A DNA stretch of 64,000 nucleotides from Ciona savignyi (GCA_000149265.1 CH002614.1:566396-630395); one strand, 5' to 3'. Shown: positions 1 to 12,940, counted from the stretch's first letter. Notes: generated from the sequence alone by a model not told the origin. Made by a program: numbers and translations.

Positions 1-3
1 TAC

Positions 4-149
4 TTAGGACAAGAAGGATCAAAAGAGACGCAAAACTCTCGGTTTTCCTAAAAAAGAATAAAAACACGTAAGAAAAGTAAATAATATGTATAGGTCTAAA
101 AAGATAAACCTTGAAAAACGTCTTACCTCATTTTTGCAGAAGTTAATTT
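4..149 (-). CDS. Exons of a small cysteine-rich gene, left copy (partial)
   Basis: Two short minus-strand exons are bounded by plausible splice sites: about 127-149 (residues INFCKNE) and about 4-47 (residues ENREFCVSFDPSCP), the first ending with a GTAAG donor. The same pair recurs at 13824-13972, with INFCKNE changed to ITFCKNE. The cysteine spacing is reminiscent of the first half of a Kazal domain but is not diagnostic. The gene runs off the window edge. Further 5' the frame reading SNLATFESVQIRELEKG may be coding or chance. The function is not recognised beyond a likely small secreted protein. Confidence 0.35.
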
Positions 150-1535
150 CTGTTTAAACTTCAGTCCTGTGTTAAAGTTATAAAGCAAGATTCCTTTTTC
201 TAACTCCCTGATCTGTACACTCTCAAATGTGGCCAAATTAGAAAAAGGCAAGATAGCGTGTCTTTTAACATAAATAAACAATAACTGAAGACCATGTATG
301 TGAGGGAAATGACAAAAAGTTTTAAACCCGGTGAATGGATAAATAAATATGTTTGTCATTTCTAAACATTCGAGAGAACGAAATTTACATTAAAGATTTT
401 AAACCGTTATCATCCGTCTGATCACTCGTGTGGAAACTCGTATGCATATTTATCACTGCATTAGATTATTATTATAACACTTGCAGTAGTTAGATTCCCT
501 TGCAATCATCATGGGGTTTTGGTTAACAAGGTTTTTTATAGTTAACATACCCAATCCATTTAAATTCAGTCAATGTCAGCAAAATAACATTTCCAAGGAT
601 CCAACTGTTTTGTCAGCCAGATAAACGGCCGAATAGCTCGTCCTATATGAGTTTTTAGCTGAAAGTCTGTTGCATGCTGGAACCAGTCGCCATCTTTGGT
701 TTGTATTTTATGATTTCGATAAAGTCATGCGAACGTACGATTGATCGCTCAGCTGTGACATCTCATAAAAGGTTTGCCAACTTAGCTAACTTTCATTGGT
801 CGGTTAAGTCAAAATACTATTTTACTCTTGTTTGTGATTTTTTTGTTTATTTTTTAGAACACATTTAAGCAACAGGTTACAGAAAAAAAAACTGGCCAAA
901 ACACTGTGAAGTAAAGGGCAGAAAAGTATATTAATATCTTGGAGAAACTATATTAATTCTACAGGATAAAATGTAGGACCTGTTTCTTTGTTTTAAATAT
1001 TTAGAATATTTTAAAAATATATTTAAACACTAATTGAAAAATGTAAAATCGTGTTTACCAAAAAATAATCCTTCGGAATAATTATGTTTTTCTCATTGAA
1101 TGGCAAAACACAGGCGGTGTTTTAGATGTGCAATTAACAGATATCCACTAGCGCTATCTTGATTCTAGGAGGGCCTCTAGTTACCAGAGGATCGCTTGGA
1201 GTGCTTGGAACCCCACTCCTAACTCTAACCTTAAACGTGACCATCCAAGCAATCCAAGTGATCCTGTAGTAATTATAGGTACCATGATACTAGAGCCATT
1301 GCAGTGTGTCATACATACATATGTTCAAGACGTCCCATTCTACTGGATGTCTGTAAAGTGCCTTTTGCTTAAAGTAAGTTTTGTTTTCAAAACTTGCATT
1401 CAGCATGAGCATGATGACCAATGCTCCAACAACCCGCCAAATAACACCTAAAAGAAAATTGTCCATTGAAACAAATTTTACCACCATAGATACTAATCTC
1501 ATTGTTATATTTTCTGTTTAATATTTTAGGTATTT

Positions 1536-1589
1536 ATGAACAATGAATTGTCTTTAGTTCTGTCTATTGAGCGTTGCAAGGGAAAATGA
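1536..1589 (+). promoter_or_regulatory. Upstream ORF before the left EDEM1-like copy
   Basis: An ATG at 1536 opens a 17-codon reading frame ([17 protein letters not shown]) ending in TGA at 1589, 31 nt before the main ATG at 1621. A pyrimidine-rich stretch ending in TTTTAG precedes it at about 1529 and could be a splice or spliced-leader acceptor, which would put the small ORF in the mature 5' leader. The right copy keeps it at 15614-15667 with one residue changed. Confidence 0.4.
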
Positions 1590-4500
1590 GAACAAACCTA
1601 CTGCAACCAACACACAAATCATGTTCAGAGCTTCCATTGGGCTAATCACACTGTGTCAGTTTTTATTCTGGTTTGCAAACGATGTCGTTTTTTCCTTAAA
1701 TGAAAACAAAGCGTCTCTACACAAAATTTTTAATTCAAAGTTCTGGGAAAATTACTATGGAGAAAATTATTTACATTTTCCGGAATCAAAACGACTGGCA
1801 GCAAAAGAAGATGCCCGTAATATGTTTTATTTTGGTTATGATAATTATATGAAATATGCATTTCCACAAGATGAGTTAAATCCAATAGCTTGCTGTGGAA
1901 GGGGCCCGGATATTTTAAATCCGTGAGTACTTTGGTTGGCTATTTTAACTGTGGTAAAACGAATATACTTTACAAATTAAGATCGTATAATTCCGGTTTT
2001 TAATTGTTCATTGATGTACCACTAATCTAACGCTAATTTTTACATGGCATATGATACTTATTTTTATCCGATTTATAAGAAAAAGCAGGTAAATTGGGTT
2101 AACTGGTCATATTGCAAGTGTATTATCTCATTTTTATCAATAAGTTTGGGTACCATTCGTAATCGGCTGCATAAGGACAGAACAAACTAGGCAACTACTA
2201 GTTCAGCATGTCACCTTTCCCTTGGTGGTCTGATGCGATATGAATTAGCTAAGCACTGTACCAAATAACTAGCAGTGCACTGTGAGAATTAACATGTTGT
2301 GTTGTCTCATAATAAATGTTTGATGCAGGTTAAACTTGAACATAAATGATGTTCTGGGAAACTTTTCTCTGACACTCATCGATTCACTGGATACACTTGC
2401 AGTAAGTTTGTTGTAATGTTTACCTTCCTTTAAAAACTTAAACACCGGTGTCAAAAAAACTTTAAACTACCATTTACAGATTATGGGAAACTCAACTGAG
2501 TTCAAATATGCCGTTGATGTCGTATTAAACCAAGTAAATTTTGATTTGAACTCAACAGTACAAGTTTTTGAAACAAATATTCGGTAAGTTCAATAAAAAT
2601 CACCATAATATTTATATTGTTACAAAAAATTTACATTGATATTTTTTTACAAATAATTGATGTAGCCCTTTTTTTGTTTTGTCATAGTATGATAATGAAA
2701 CACCATTTCTATGTGACTACATCAAATAAAAGAAATGCATTACTGCATTAGAGAGCATGAACCCTAAACATTAAGCATAGTTGATTTTGATATGTCATTC
2801 TTATCTTGATAGATTACTTTCATAATTTACACTCTAGTCAACAGACAACTTGTGACGGAAATTCGTGTTTAGGAGAATGTATTATAAATTTGTGTTGAAT
2901 GTTTTGTTAATAGGGTTGTTAATAATATTGCATTATGATATCTGTACTTGTAGTTGTTTTATTGTATTCTTCCCTGCCTTTAATTCACTGGCAGTATGTA
3001 AATGGAACCAAAATCTTAAATGGTCATTGTCCATGTTGTCATATTGGATTACTTTATCACTGCTTGTTATCCAGATAGCTTTACCCTTAACAAGTAAAAA
3101 TATCTTTACCCAGAGTTCTTGGATCATTGTTGTCTGCTCATCTAATTATAGAAGATGATGAACAACCATTTGGAAACATGCGTCTTCCGAATTACAATGG
3201 AGAACTTCTTTCTCTTGCCCATGATCTTGCTGTTCGGTTGCTGCCTGCCTTTGAGCACACTAGTTCTGGAATCCCTTATCCCAGGGTAACTGTAATGTTG
3301 TTTCAACTGTGTCACTCTGTGAACAACAAATTGCTGTATGATACAGTAAAATGTATATTTATAGCTTATAACAACTGTTTTACCTGTATAAATTAGATGT
3401 TGTTTATATTTAATTTAAGTATCGGAACTTTATTTGGTGCAGCATATTGTAAATTGCATTAAAACATACTTTCTACCAGGTGAACTTACGTTATGGCATT
3501 CCAAACTCAACGGTCACGCACACGGCCACAGCAGGAGCTGGATCTCTGCTTCTTGAGTTCGGGACACTAAGTCGACTCACAGGCGACCCAACATTTGAAA
3601 ACCTCGCACGACGTGCCATGCATGAACTCTGGTCGAGAAAAAATTCTGACACCGGTTTATTTGGTAAGCATACAAATACAACCCATAATATTCTTGCATC
3701 TTCAGCTTTACTATTGTAACCTATTTACTGGTATGTCCAAGTTGTTATGACAACCAACTACATTCTTTTAATATGTGGCTGTGCGAGGCATTTGTTAACC
3801 GAATTGGTTTGTTTACATAGAAAACATTTTTTTTTATCAATAGATTAAAGAGAGCTGTTAATATGACATTAAAATGCATGAAAAAAATACACATCAGTAA
3901 AGTTGACTGTGTGCACTGAACAGTTTGACGAATACACAGTTGATAATGGCTGCCATTTTTACACTTGGAAAATTTGTTATTGTTCCGTGGTTTGTATTTC
4001 CAGGAGTAGCGATTGACGTTGTGAGTGGGAAATGGATGGGAAAACAAAGCGGTGTTGGAGCTGGTTTGGATTCTTTCCTTGAATATTTACTCAAGGTCAG
4101 TGGAATACTATTCAAATGTAATTTATATGTATAGGTATATATGTATATTTGCTTAATGATGTGAATATGTTGTACAATGTCTACATTTTCTAGGTTTTAA
4201 ATAACAATCTCGTTTTGTTATTGCGAACCGACCAGATAGTTCTGCTACTTTATCTTTATTTAGTTTTTATTAATAGTATATTAATTTTATTTTTAATTCC
4301 ACTCATAGTATCTGCTTTTTACAGGCTTATGTTTTATTTGGTGAAAAGAATGATCTCGAAATGTTTGATGAAGCTATGCAAAGTATTAAAGACCATTTAA
4401 GAAGGGGGTATGTCCAATGTACAGTTGATTTGATAATAATGTAATAATTAGGAATTTTTATCTTAGAAATACAATTAATAAAGAAAATATTAACAATTAA

Positions 4501-4660
4501 TAACATACATGTAATTATTTAAGTAATAATAAGTTAGATTTACTGATTTATGGTTTATAAATACCTTTTTAAAAATTACTTTTCTAGTTTTTAATTGACC
4601 AACCTTACTTTGCTGCTGAACACCCATAGCTTTTGAGATTTCTTATACTTTGGGTTAGAT

Positions 4661-5171
4661 CAGGGGTGGGCAACTTCTCTAGTCGGCGGGCCAGATGTGA
4701 AAAAATGAAGTCATTGGCGGGCCGGATTATTAGATAATTAATATTTAATATCTTAACAACATATTTATTCACTAATGCAATAAAGAAATTTATAAATCAT
4801 GCTTAAAGTTAAGTTTAAACTTTACAAAAAATTTAGACCAAAAAAGCGCATAATGAATTTATCATATTGTACTAAAATTGTACTCTAAACAATAAGACAT
4901 TTGTGGTCGATTAAAGTTGTCAATAAGTTGTTTAAACTCGGGCTGTAAGTTTGATGTAAAAATTCTCATTTAAGAATTTGAACATCAGTTAGACTGGAAC
5001 GTAGCTTGGTCACTTGTTAACGCGTCGGACCATTTACTGAAGTTGGTTAGATATAGACAGCGGGCCGGACCTGGGCCACATTACAGGTTATGGTTAGATA
5101 CAGTCTGAGGGCCGGTCGAAATCCCTTCACGGGCCGGACCCGGCCCGCGGGCCGTAAGTTGCCCACCCCTG
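4661..5171. mobile_element. Non-autonomous hAT element (MITE-like) with 8-bp target duplication
   Basis: The 511-bp insert begins CAGGGGTGGGCAAC and ends with the inverse GTTGCCCACCCCTG. It is flanked on both sides by the direct repeat GGTTAGAT (4653-4660 and 5172-5179), the 8-bp duplication expected of hAT transposases. Both ends are rich in GGGCCGG-type motifs. No transposase frame is present. The paralogous site at about 18609-18616 has a single GGTTAGAT and no insert, so insertion followed the block duplication. It sits in an EDEM1 intron. Confidence 0.95.
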
Positions 5172-5741
5172 GGTTAGATTATACTTCTGACAGAAATTTG
5201 ATTTTCCATAATCAGCATCACTTCTGTCAATTAGACGGAAACATTGTAACAGTGGTCATGGGGACCCACCTATATATGTGAATGTGGACTTATCGAATGG
5301 CATGATGATCAACACTTGGGTGGATTCACTGCAAGCATTCTTTCCAGGATTGCTGGTATGTTGCCAAATGCATAAACCTAGTAGTTAGTATATGAATGTT
5401 ATATTTGCACCAAGAAATGTGGCTGAGTGTCATTTACTTGGACGCTGCAATAGTTGTTGTTATATTCGCACCAAGAAATGACTGTGAGTGTCATTTACTT
5501 CATTGATGCTGCTATCAAAAAGATTGCTGCCAATTTAAAAGTCATGCAAACCTTAGTATAGCAATTGCAAACGTTACATTTTGTAATTCTAAAGGCACGA
5601 TGAGAGTGTTCAGTATTCACTATTAACAAGAAACAATTTTTTTTTTACTTTTATAATTCATGATAATTTAGTTTAGTAAAAATGTTGAGATGGTAAATCT
5701 TAAATTACCTAAGAAAGGTGTAAAGAATGGGTTTACGATTG

Positions 5742-5857
5742 TGGGGCCAAATGCTTAATTCGACCGATACATATACCGACTTAGAAAACAAAAAAAAGGT
5801 CTTAGCAACGAATCCATTATCGTTTCGAAACTAAGTCCCTTAAAAAAAGGAAAAAAA
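5742..5857 (+). repeat. tRNA-like repeat, family 2
   Basis: The segment matches the repeats at 45.9-47.4 kb: a box-A-like GGGGCCAAATGCTTAAT, the shared GACCGATACATATACCGACTT, then GGTCTTAGCAACGAA, and a box-B-like CGTTTCGAAACTAAG. It looks like a decayed copy of a tRNA-derived element resembling a tRNA with a long variable arm. The same copy is at about 19125-19230 in the duplicate, so it predates the duplication. Confidence 0.6.
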
Positions 5858-8059
5858 CAGCTTACACAGCACTTCTATATTTCAGTGCACTTAATTATTT
5901 TAGCATTCACGCATACATTTGTATTATGTTGTGTAAACAGTACAAACCTATGTTTACAGTCTGCATTAACAGTCAAAACAGACAAAAGTTTTTAATCACT
6001 TCCATCTGATATTTCCTCACAAGGTTCTAAACGGCGACATAGAGGAAGCTATCTGTTGCCATGCATTCTACTATGCAATATGGAAGAGATATGATGCTCT
6101 ACCGGAGCGATACAACTGGAGACTCAAAGAACCTGACGTTAGATTTTACCCCCTCAGGCCTGAGTTTATAGAGAGTACTTATCTCCTATACAGGGTGAGA
6201 AAATCTCTATTTTTTGGCAGCGATTACCCATGTGGTTATGTTTGTACCATTTTTGTTTGTGGCTATCAGTGTCATTAAGGTGTAACAATGTTGTTAAAGC
6301 AATGCTATTAATCGGTTAAATTTTTAAATTCTGGGTTTAAACTGACATCTCTATTGGCAAGGCAAATATAATAAAAAATAAGTATAATGTTTGTATATGT
6401 AAGTTATAAATGCTTAACATGCAGTAAATTGGTATTCTATAATAATGTGTTTCTACTTTCTAATCCTAATCTAAGAACTAACCATTGACATGTGCTCAGT
6501 TGTGTTTTTGAACAATTTTAAGTAGATAGTCTTGTTCAAAATGCCAGCAAGGTACCCACAAAATTTTGTGCAACAGCGCGTAAAATACTTTTAGGGGTCA
6601 TTATAAACGGTTTAAATTTAACTTTAGGAACACTAAATAATTGTTTTCTTTTTCTTTTTTGAATTCCTTTTCCTTAAACTAATAAGCAATCTTGGGCTAT
6701 GATTAATGTAAGGATCATTTGGTTCTGATTCAACATTTTATGAAAATAGCCGACTCGAGTATCTTTTTGATGACTCATGTAAAATCAATTAGCTCGCAAT
6801 AATAATAAGAGAGAATAAATTATTATTTCTTTAATATAAATCGTAAGATCTGCTGTCAATATAAGACAGAAAATAAAAACTGTTTCAAAAAGATACACAA
6901 GTCTTCTTTAAATAGGTGCATGTTAAATCATAGCCAAATAATTCTTACCTGCACGCTTAGTGCAAGATTGCCCTAATGTAGTTGAAACAAGTGGGTTTGC
7001 TTTCCCAACTCTCACAAGTATATTCGCAATAATATTCAAGAATATTAAACTACATGTAATTTCGTTTGGAAGCATTTCTAAAAAAACTTTAAAACTAGAA
7101 TTTTTGGACAAAACACAAACTAGCACAAAATACCGGTACTTGCTTTATACCGTACTCGTTGTAACAGTAGTAGCATTATAACAAAGAGGGGACATGTTAC
7201 AAATATATAATCTGGGTAAGATTACCACAGCTGATTGGGGATTGCCTATTCTTGCAGTTTTTTAATTGAGTTAAAAAGAGAATTATATTGTTTATTGCAA
7301 ATACGTTTTTAAATATTTGTAAAGGGCCGTTTTTACCGCATAAAAAGTATTTTACCGTATAAACAATATACGCTGGGAGTCATTTAAAATAGCTTCTATT
7401 TGTTTAATTTGAGTGTGTAATGGTGGAGAACTATGTTTCTGTTACCGGTATTAGGGAAGAGTTAATTGTATATGATTTTCTTGTCTTTTCTGCTTGCAAA
7501 GACATGGTTCTACGTAAACCCGTTTCTACAAAACTTGTTGTAATTATTGCAATAAGGAAATGAACCGCCGCCACCTTTCATCAGCTCAAAACAACTATGT
7601 TTTTAACTTTCAATCCAACTATTATTATAAAACTACATATTGAAATTTGAAATCCTAAAGACTCTAAATTTAATATTATGTGTTTCTCGTCTAAATGTAG
7701 TATTAAAAAATCCTCTGTAATAGCTGTGACAACCCCACTATTGGCATTTGGCAATCTCATAACTAGTGATTTCTTAAAGTAAGACATTTCCTGCCAATAA
7801 GAGTTCCTTATTTAATAAACTTCATATTTCAACCTGTATTAATAACAAAACTCTGCACAGGCCACCAAAAACCCATTTTATCTCCATGTTGGTCGTGAGA
7901 TTCTAGATTCGCTTGAAAAGCACGCCAAGACCGAATGTGGCTATGCTTCGCTTCACAATGTGCTTGATAAGGCACAAGAAGATCGGATGGAATCATTTTT
8001 TCTGAGCGAAACGTGCAAATATCTTTACCTGGTAGGTATTTGTGATAATTTCAGCATTA

Positions 8060-8245
8060 TGGGTTTAGCGGCCACGTCTAATTTTACCGGATTTTAATAA
8101 TTTATTGCTTGTTTTTTAGACGTGTTCTAACGACTGTCGTTTTGCCGTTTTTTTCCCGCTTTCCAATTTTTTCAAAAATGCTGATTTATGTTTTCATCGT
8201 GGAAACAAAAAATAAACTAAACTAAACTAAACTAAACTATTATCC
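8060..8245 (+). mobile_element. Short insertion with (AAACT)n tail, SINE-like
   Basis: About 186 bp are present only in the left duplicate copy. The right copy reads straight from CAGCATTAT into CCTGCAG at about 21440. The insert ends in a run of AAACT pentamers (8211-8238), and ATTAT stands at both edges, consistent with a short target duplication. A simple 3' tail and lack of coding capacity suggest a SINE, but no clear pol III boxes were found, so the class is uncertain. Confidence 0.5.
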
Positions 8246-9058
8246 TGCAGCATTTGACGATTTTTAATCATCGTAGATACGTATTCTAAAAGTGATGGCA
8301 GGCAAGCAGTAACGTGCAGCCAATTTATTTACATGTCATTGCTAAAAGTCGAACTAACAGAGATTGGTGTCTGGCGTGTTTGTTGGTGTTTTATCGACTA
8401 CTATGTTTAATTTGGATATTCGAGGAAAATAAATAAGAAACTTCAGGAAATTGCAAGGTGAAAAATCAAATAAACTAAAAAGTGGCTCAATTTTACTGCA
8501 CAGAGAGTAACAATCATTTAAAATAAAAGTATTTTCCATGGTTATGGTAGTAAGTTAATAATTAAAATTATGTTTACATTTTCAGTTGTTTGACTTTGAA
8601 AACCCACTTCATCAGAACAAAGGAATGCAAACTGTGTTCACCACTGACTGAAGGCCATCTATTGCCAGTTAATCGTAACAAACCTTGGGAAAGGGAGTTT
8701 GACTTTTCTTTGGCGGTCCATCTTTAAATTAGGTGTCAAACAAGTCAAGGGTAATTTTTGATTTTGAATTTTATTGTAATATTGGTTTGATAGACTTGCC
8801 TTTTTTATTTAATCTAATTGCTTAAACCATTAAACAAAACCTTATATCTACTGATACTTCCAAAAATCTAGTAATATTTAACTTTGTTTAGCTGACCTAT
8901 GCATACGATAAGGATGTGGTCACTCTCCAAGCAGTTTGAACGAAACCACTAACTTTTTAACCATGAAACTATTTTGCAGCGACAATGTGAATACATTTCT
9001 ATGGAGCGAAGGTTTTCACTTCCCCTGCACCGAGACTACCTCGAACAAGTACATGAAA

Positions 9059-9250
9059 GACTCATGTACTTAGAGAACACCACCTTAGAGGACGGCAACG
9101 CAACATGTTCGTTGGTCATGGGAAAGTCCCTCCCCTGCGATTCTGGTAAGCACACGATTCCGCCGCTGGAGCTCGAAACTGCACCTGGGGCGCCTGAATT
9201 ATCGCGAAGCATAAAAAAGGAACTTGCTCGAGGTACTCGGGCTATCGTGT
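9059..9250 (+). mobile_element. BEL/Pao-type retroelement fossil, pol fragment 1
   Basis: This short broken fragment resembles the stretch between reverse transcriptase and RNase H of BEL/Pao LTR retrotransposons (CSLVMGKS... IPPLELE). A closely similar segment recurs at about 11170-11345. It begins exactly where the left EDEM1 copy loses similarity to the right copy. No terminal repeats are seen here. It is clearly dead. Confidence 0.6.
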
Positions 9251-9269
9251 TGTGTTGAGACCACTGTCG

Positions 9270-9430
9270 TCGTGACTTTTCGATAGGATATTCTTTTATC
9301 ATCCCCATAAATAAAAAAACATAGGGTTGTATAACGCAGATCACATAAGCTACCGTCAAATCTCGTCGAGACCACCGTCGGGTTACCTGAGTTATTGCAG
9401 TGTTTTGTATATAATGGAGACGGGTGATAA
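9270..9430 (-). repeat. SINE family 1, truncated, reverse orientation
   Basis: The sequence contains GATAGGATATTC, the reverse of the family's ATCCTATCC tail, and ACCGTCGGGTTACCTGAG followed by TGCAGTGTTTTGTATATAAT, both matching the body of the better copy at 32318-32608. The tRNA-like head is missing. Confidence 0.55.
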
Positions 9431-10260
9431 GCTTTCTATATGTATAGTTTAGTGTTTCCCAACCAGAGTCAGCGGACTCAAAATAATTTAATTAGTCTAC
9501 GAGCACATACCAATTGAACCTTATAACCGCATATAGGCTAACATAATGCATTGGAACTTTTTTATTTTTCGGTAATAGTGGAATAGGTAGTCGCGTAGTT
9601 TACGATTTCCCGGGGGTTCAACAAGTGACCCAACTTGTAAACTGTTTACTGGTCACCGACGTGGGTGATATTGTAACTTCCCTAGGTGTGGCTTCTAGCA
9701 CCTGTTTTTGTGAGACGCCGTCTCTTGTTTAGAATTTAAATAACGCGTCATTGTCCAAAACGTCATGAATTTATTCGAAAGTAACACGGAAATAATAACG
9801 AAAAGTCTTGTAAATGACGAGTTTCTAAGAAAAGATATATGTACAATTAAATGATAAAAAAATTACCCAATTTAAGAATAAAAGCAATATTGATCTAATT
9901 TGTGACTGAACAGGAGCCAAACACATCATATATATATCTCAACAATCACCTATAACTTACTAACTAAATTTATTAATAGACGGATTAGCTCACAAAAATA
10001 TGCATAGAGTGGAAAACGAGCGTTTTGTACCTTGGTTAAAGAGAATACAATAGCGATCTTATTTCCTCGTGAAATCGATATAAATATATACAATAATTGC
10101 GACGATACATTTTACAGGTATATTTCCTCCTTCGACATTCTTGGTGGCGAGAAATCATGGGTGTGCTGGCTTCGGAGCCATAAGGAGGCGTTGGAGTTCG
10201 GTATAAAATACTTAAAGAGAAATGTCATGGCTAACAATACAATGACGCACTGAATCAAAA
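9431..10260. other. Spacer, unassigned
   Basis: AT-rich sequence with no recognisable exon. A plus-strand frame near 10120-10250 (LGGEKSWVCWLRSHKEA) may be the beginning of the adjoining retroelement fossil but is too weak to assign. Confidence 0.4.
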
Positions 10261-11930
10261 GAATCAAATGCCAATACCATGCTGCCGCTGTAAAGATGAC
10301 CGTACCGTTTTTTCGGGATGGCCTGCTAATGGCAAGGAATAGAGTATCAAGTATGATAAGGCAATTGACGAGACACGCCGCCCTTTCCTTGAAATCTACG
10401 GAATATACACGACGACGATTTTGGACAATGGCTACGTAAGGTAGTGCCAGAAGACGAAGTGAATACCACAAACAAATTGTGGTACCTCCCACATCACCTT
10501 GTTATTAACCCCCAAAAAAACAAGCAAGGTTTCTATCGTGTACTAATGTGCGGAGAAAGGCCACTCTATAAATGACAAGCTGATTAGGGGCCCGATCAAG
10601 TTAACGCACCGGTAGGGTTGCTGATGAAATTCCGCAAGGATCGCCTGGCTATATCTTATCCTACACAGAGGCTATCCTTTACCAAATTCTGGTTGCTCCA
10701 AAGATCGTGACTCTCTGAGTTTTTAGTCATGGTCATAAGGCAACCTGACCAAACCATCTGTTCCGTACCGCATGAAAATGTACTTGTTTGGCTCACACTC
10801 TTCACCGTGCTGCGCAATATTTCGACTGCGCGAAACTGCCAGGAAATTTAACAAGTTTTACCATTCACGAGTAGTCGATTTTAAACTGACAAAGTGGCTT
10901 TTCACAAGTACCTATGGTGATCGAGCAAAGGTTATATTCATGTAGAGGGAGATGTACATAATCGGTTCTGGGCATCAGACGGTATGTTGAGACGACTATT
11001 TTAGATGTAGCATCACTCTTCCGACAAAACAACTGACACGACGAGGTATAATTCTGTTACCAATTTACTTATTGATCTATTAGTCTTTTATTAAGTCCGT
11101 TATATTGGAGACCCTGCTTATTCACAGATATCTCTGCTTGATGAAAACCTACTGGGGCGAGGTGGTCACTGGCACCTAACTCGAAAACTACCTTGGAGGA
11201 CGACAACGCAACATGTTCGTTCGTCATGGGAAAGTCCCTCCCCTGCGATTCTGGTAAGCACACGATTCCGCCGCTGGAGCTAGAAGCTGCACCTGGCGCA
11301 GCTGAATTATCGTGAACCATAAAAAAGAAACTTGAACTGAACAATTACACGTGTATCTATTGGACGGACTCGACAATTGTTCTACAAAGACTTTTCTCTT
11401 ACTGCATAAACTTCCCGTTCTTCTTCGAAACCGTCTTTCGCAAATCGAAACGTACACAATCGACTGGAGACAAGTTCATACGAAACTGAAACCAGCTGAT
11501 TAAGCGCCACGTGGAATTAAAACGACAAGGACCTTGATAAAGGCGGGATATTAAAATTATATCCCTGAGTCTCCACACCTTCCCGCTAAAGACTGACCTA
11601 GTACGTTTTACGGCCACAAGCACCAGAAAAGTCTACCGAAGTTTCGACCTGCCGAACCCCCAAATCTGTATATCTGACCACGACCAACTGCTCACCGAAG
11701 GACGAATTCATCCGAATTAATGCGTTCGAAATCGCACCGACTGGTATTCTACGCGTTGAAGGTGAACAGCTTGTTTCATGACGAGCATGCCAAAATCGTC
11801 AGAAGAGTCGAAGTAAAGACTGCCAGTGGGTTAATAAAGCGGCCCATCGCAAATGTTTGTGTGCTCGGAAGCGAATAAGAAAAGCCATGTAAAACTAGAT
11901 GGGGACAACCACCATGTGTAAACCACCAAC
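10260..11930 (+). mobile_element. BEL/Pao-type LTR retrotransposon fossil, pol region
   Basis: Plus-strand remnants in several frames recall BEL/Pao Pol in the expected order. A pre-fingers/RT piece with KLWYLPHHLVINPQKNK lies near 10465-10525. An RT palm-like piece (VFGSHSSPCCAIFRLRETA) lies near 10790-10850. The RT to RNase H connection is at about 11170-11345, an RNase H piece with YWTDSTIVLQ at about 11355-11390, and an NPAD-type region after it. No LTRs were identified. The copy is old and broken in many places. It lies between the two EDEM1 blocks and duplicates the small fragment at 9059-9250. Confidence 0.75.
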
Positions 11931-12940
11931 AATTTTAAAACCCCCCTTAGGTGTACACTTTATTTTTCTGCATGTATAAACGATCGGGTTCTTTGGCTAC
12001 CGTATTACCCCTTGGTATATCCTATACAAAGTGTAGACCGTTTTTATCTGCAATCACAAACTAATGGGTTCGCGAGTTACCAAACCGAGCTAATATCTAT
12101 ATTTTCCAAATAAACCTAACAGGTGCCTGACGGGGTTTATCTACCCCCCAGTATATCAAATACAAAGCTGCGATTTGTAGGATCCGTTTGTACCTTTTTT
12201 AACTACAACTTTACTTAAAATATAATGTGAATAATCCTCAACAGTTTTAAAATATTTCTTTTATGGTATAAAACTGGTGCCGAACATTCGCAAAACGCCA
12301 ATTGTGTTTATAGTCCTGTGTCTTTCGGGAATGTCTCAGGCGCAATATACTAAGAATTTGCCAATGTAGATCCAAACCATATTATTAAACTTTTTTTATT
12401 ATAAAAAGCGTAAATGTGATTAATCACTATTTTCAGTGGAATTTAATAAATGGGGATTTCCCGGAAAAGGTTAAAATTAGGTTCCCTGGGTTCTTCGGAA
12501 ATGGCCCTGACGCAATATAGTTATTTACTACTTAGATTTTGCCCTTGTAGATCCAAACCATATTAGTTAACACCACCAGAAGATTCGACTCGATTGAACA
12601 TTTTTTTTATTATATAAAGCGTAAATGTGACTGATCACTAGTTTCAGTGGAATTTAATAAATAGGGGATTTCCCGGAAAAAGTTAAAGATAGGTTTGGGT
12701 AGCACGCATCTTTTTGTTTGTATTTAAATTATATATATTTATTTATCTTAGTTTTGTGTTTATTGTATTAACGATTGGTTGGGTCTATTCTTTGTTGGGT
12801 CTGTTTATTTGATTTGTGTAGTAAATCTCTAACTTTAGCAGACATTTGAAGTAAAATATTCCTTTCTAATTCCGAGATATCGGCGATAACGCCGAAATGC
12901 TAAAAATGTTTTTTTTTTATATTTTCCGTAAAAAAAAATT
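11931..12940. repeat. Degenerate tandem repeats between the duplicated blocks
   Basis: Two imperfect repeat pairs are visible. One near 12015-12180 shares the motifs GTATATC..ATACAAAG. The other has units at about 12315-12485 and 12497-12695 sharing GTAGATCCAAACCATATTA, AAAGCGTAAATGTGA, TTTCAGTGGAATTTAATAAA and GGGGATTTCCCGGAAAA. No coding sequence was recognised. These may be remains of the flanking mobile element or simple local duplications. Confidence 0.55.

Larger units (their letters stand above)
1..9058 (+). repeat. Left copy of a large direct duplication
   Basis: This block matches 13824-22296 almost continuously, exons and introns alike; position 1 aligns with 13824. The match stops at 9058, inside the last EDEM1 exon, where retroelement sequence begins. 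Differences include a hAT element at 4661-5171 and an insertion near 8060-8245 found only here, and about 250 bp near 14080-14345 found only in the right copy. Since the window opens inside the repeat, the true left edge is unseen. A recent segmental duplication fits best; two alleles assembled in tandem is the main alternative. Confidence 0.93.
1621..9058 (+). pseudogene. EDEM1-like gene, left copy, 3' end broken
   Basis: Exons 1-10 are readable and match the intact right copy: 1621-1922, 2329-2401, 2480-2583, 3114-3285, 3480-3663, 4004-4095, 4325-4407, 5253-5355, 6024-6194 and 7861-8031. Exon 11 (from 8586) carries a 4-bp insertion just before the conserved TTEGH motif, which shifts the frame, and a one-base loss further on. 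Exon 12 (from 8980) is cut at 9058, so the last codons and stop are gone and retroelement sequence follows. A truncated protein of about 500 residues lacking the end of the GH47 barrel could be made if the mRNA is stable. A hAT element lies in the intron between exons 7 and 8. Confidence 0.88.

Noticed and set aside
5090-5281. ORF spanning the end of the hAT element
   Set aside because: It crosses the terminal repeat and the intron/exon border of the EDEM1 copy; not a gene.
8211-8238. CRISPR-like or structured short repeat (AAACT)n
   Set aside because: A simple pentamer microsatellite without spacers, in eukaryotic intron sequence.
10112-10492. Minus-strand frame of 126 codons that looks like a multi-pass membrane protein
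   Set aside because: The opposite strand carries BEL/Pao-like pol remnants over much of the same stretch; hydrophobicity here is a shadow effect of the antisense frame.
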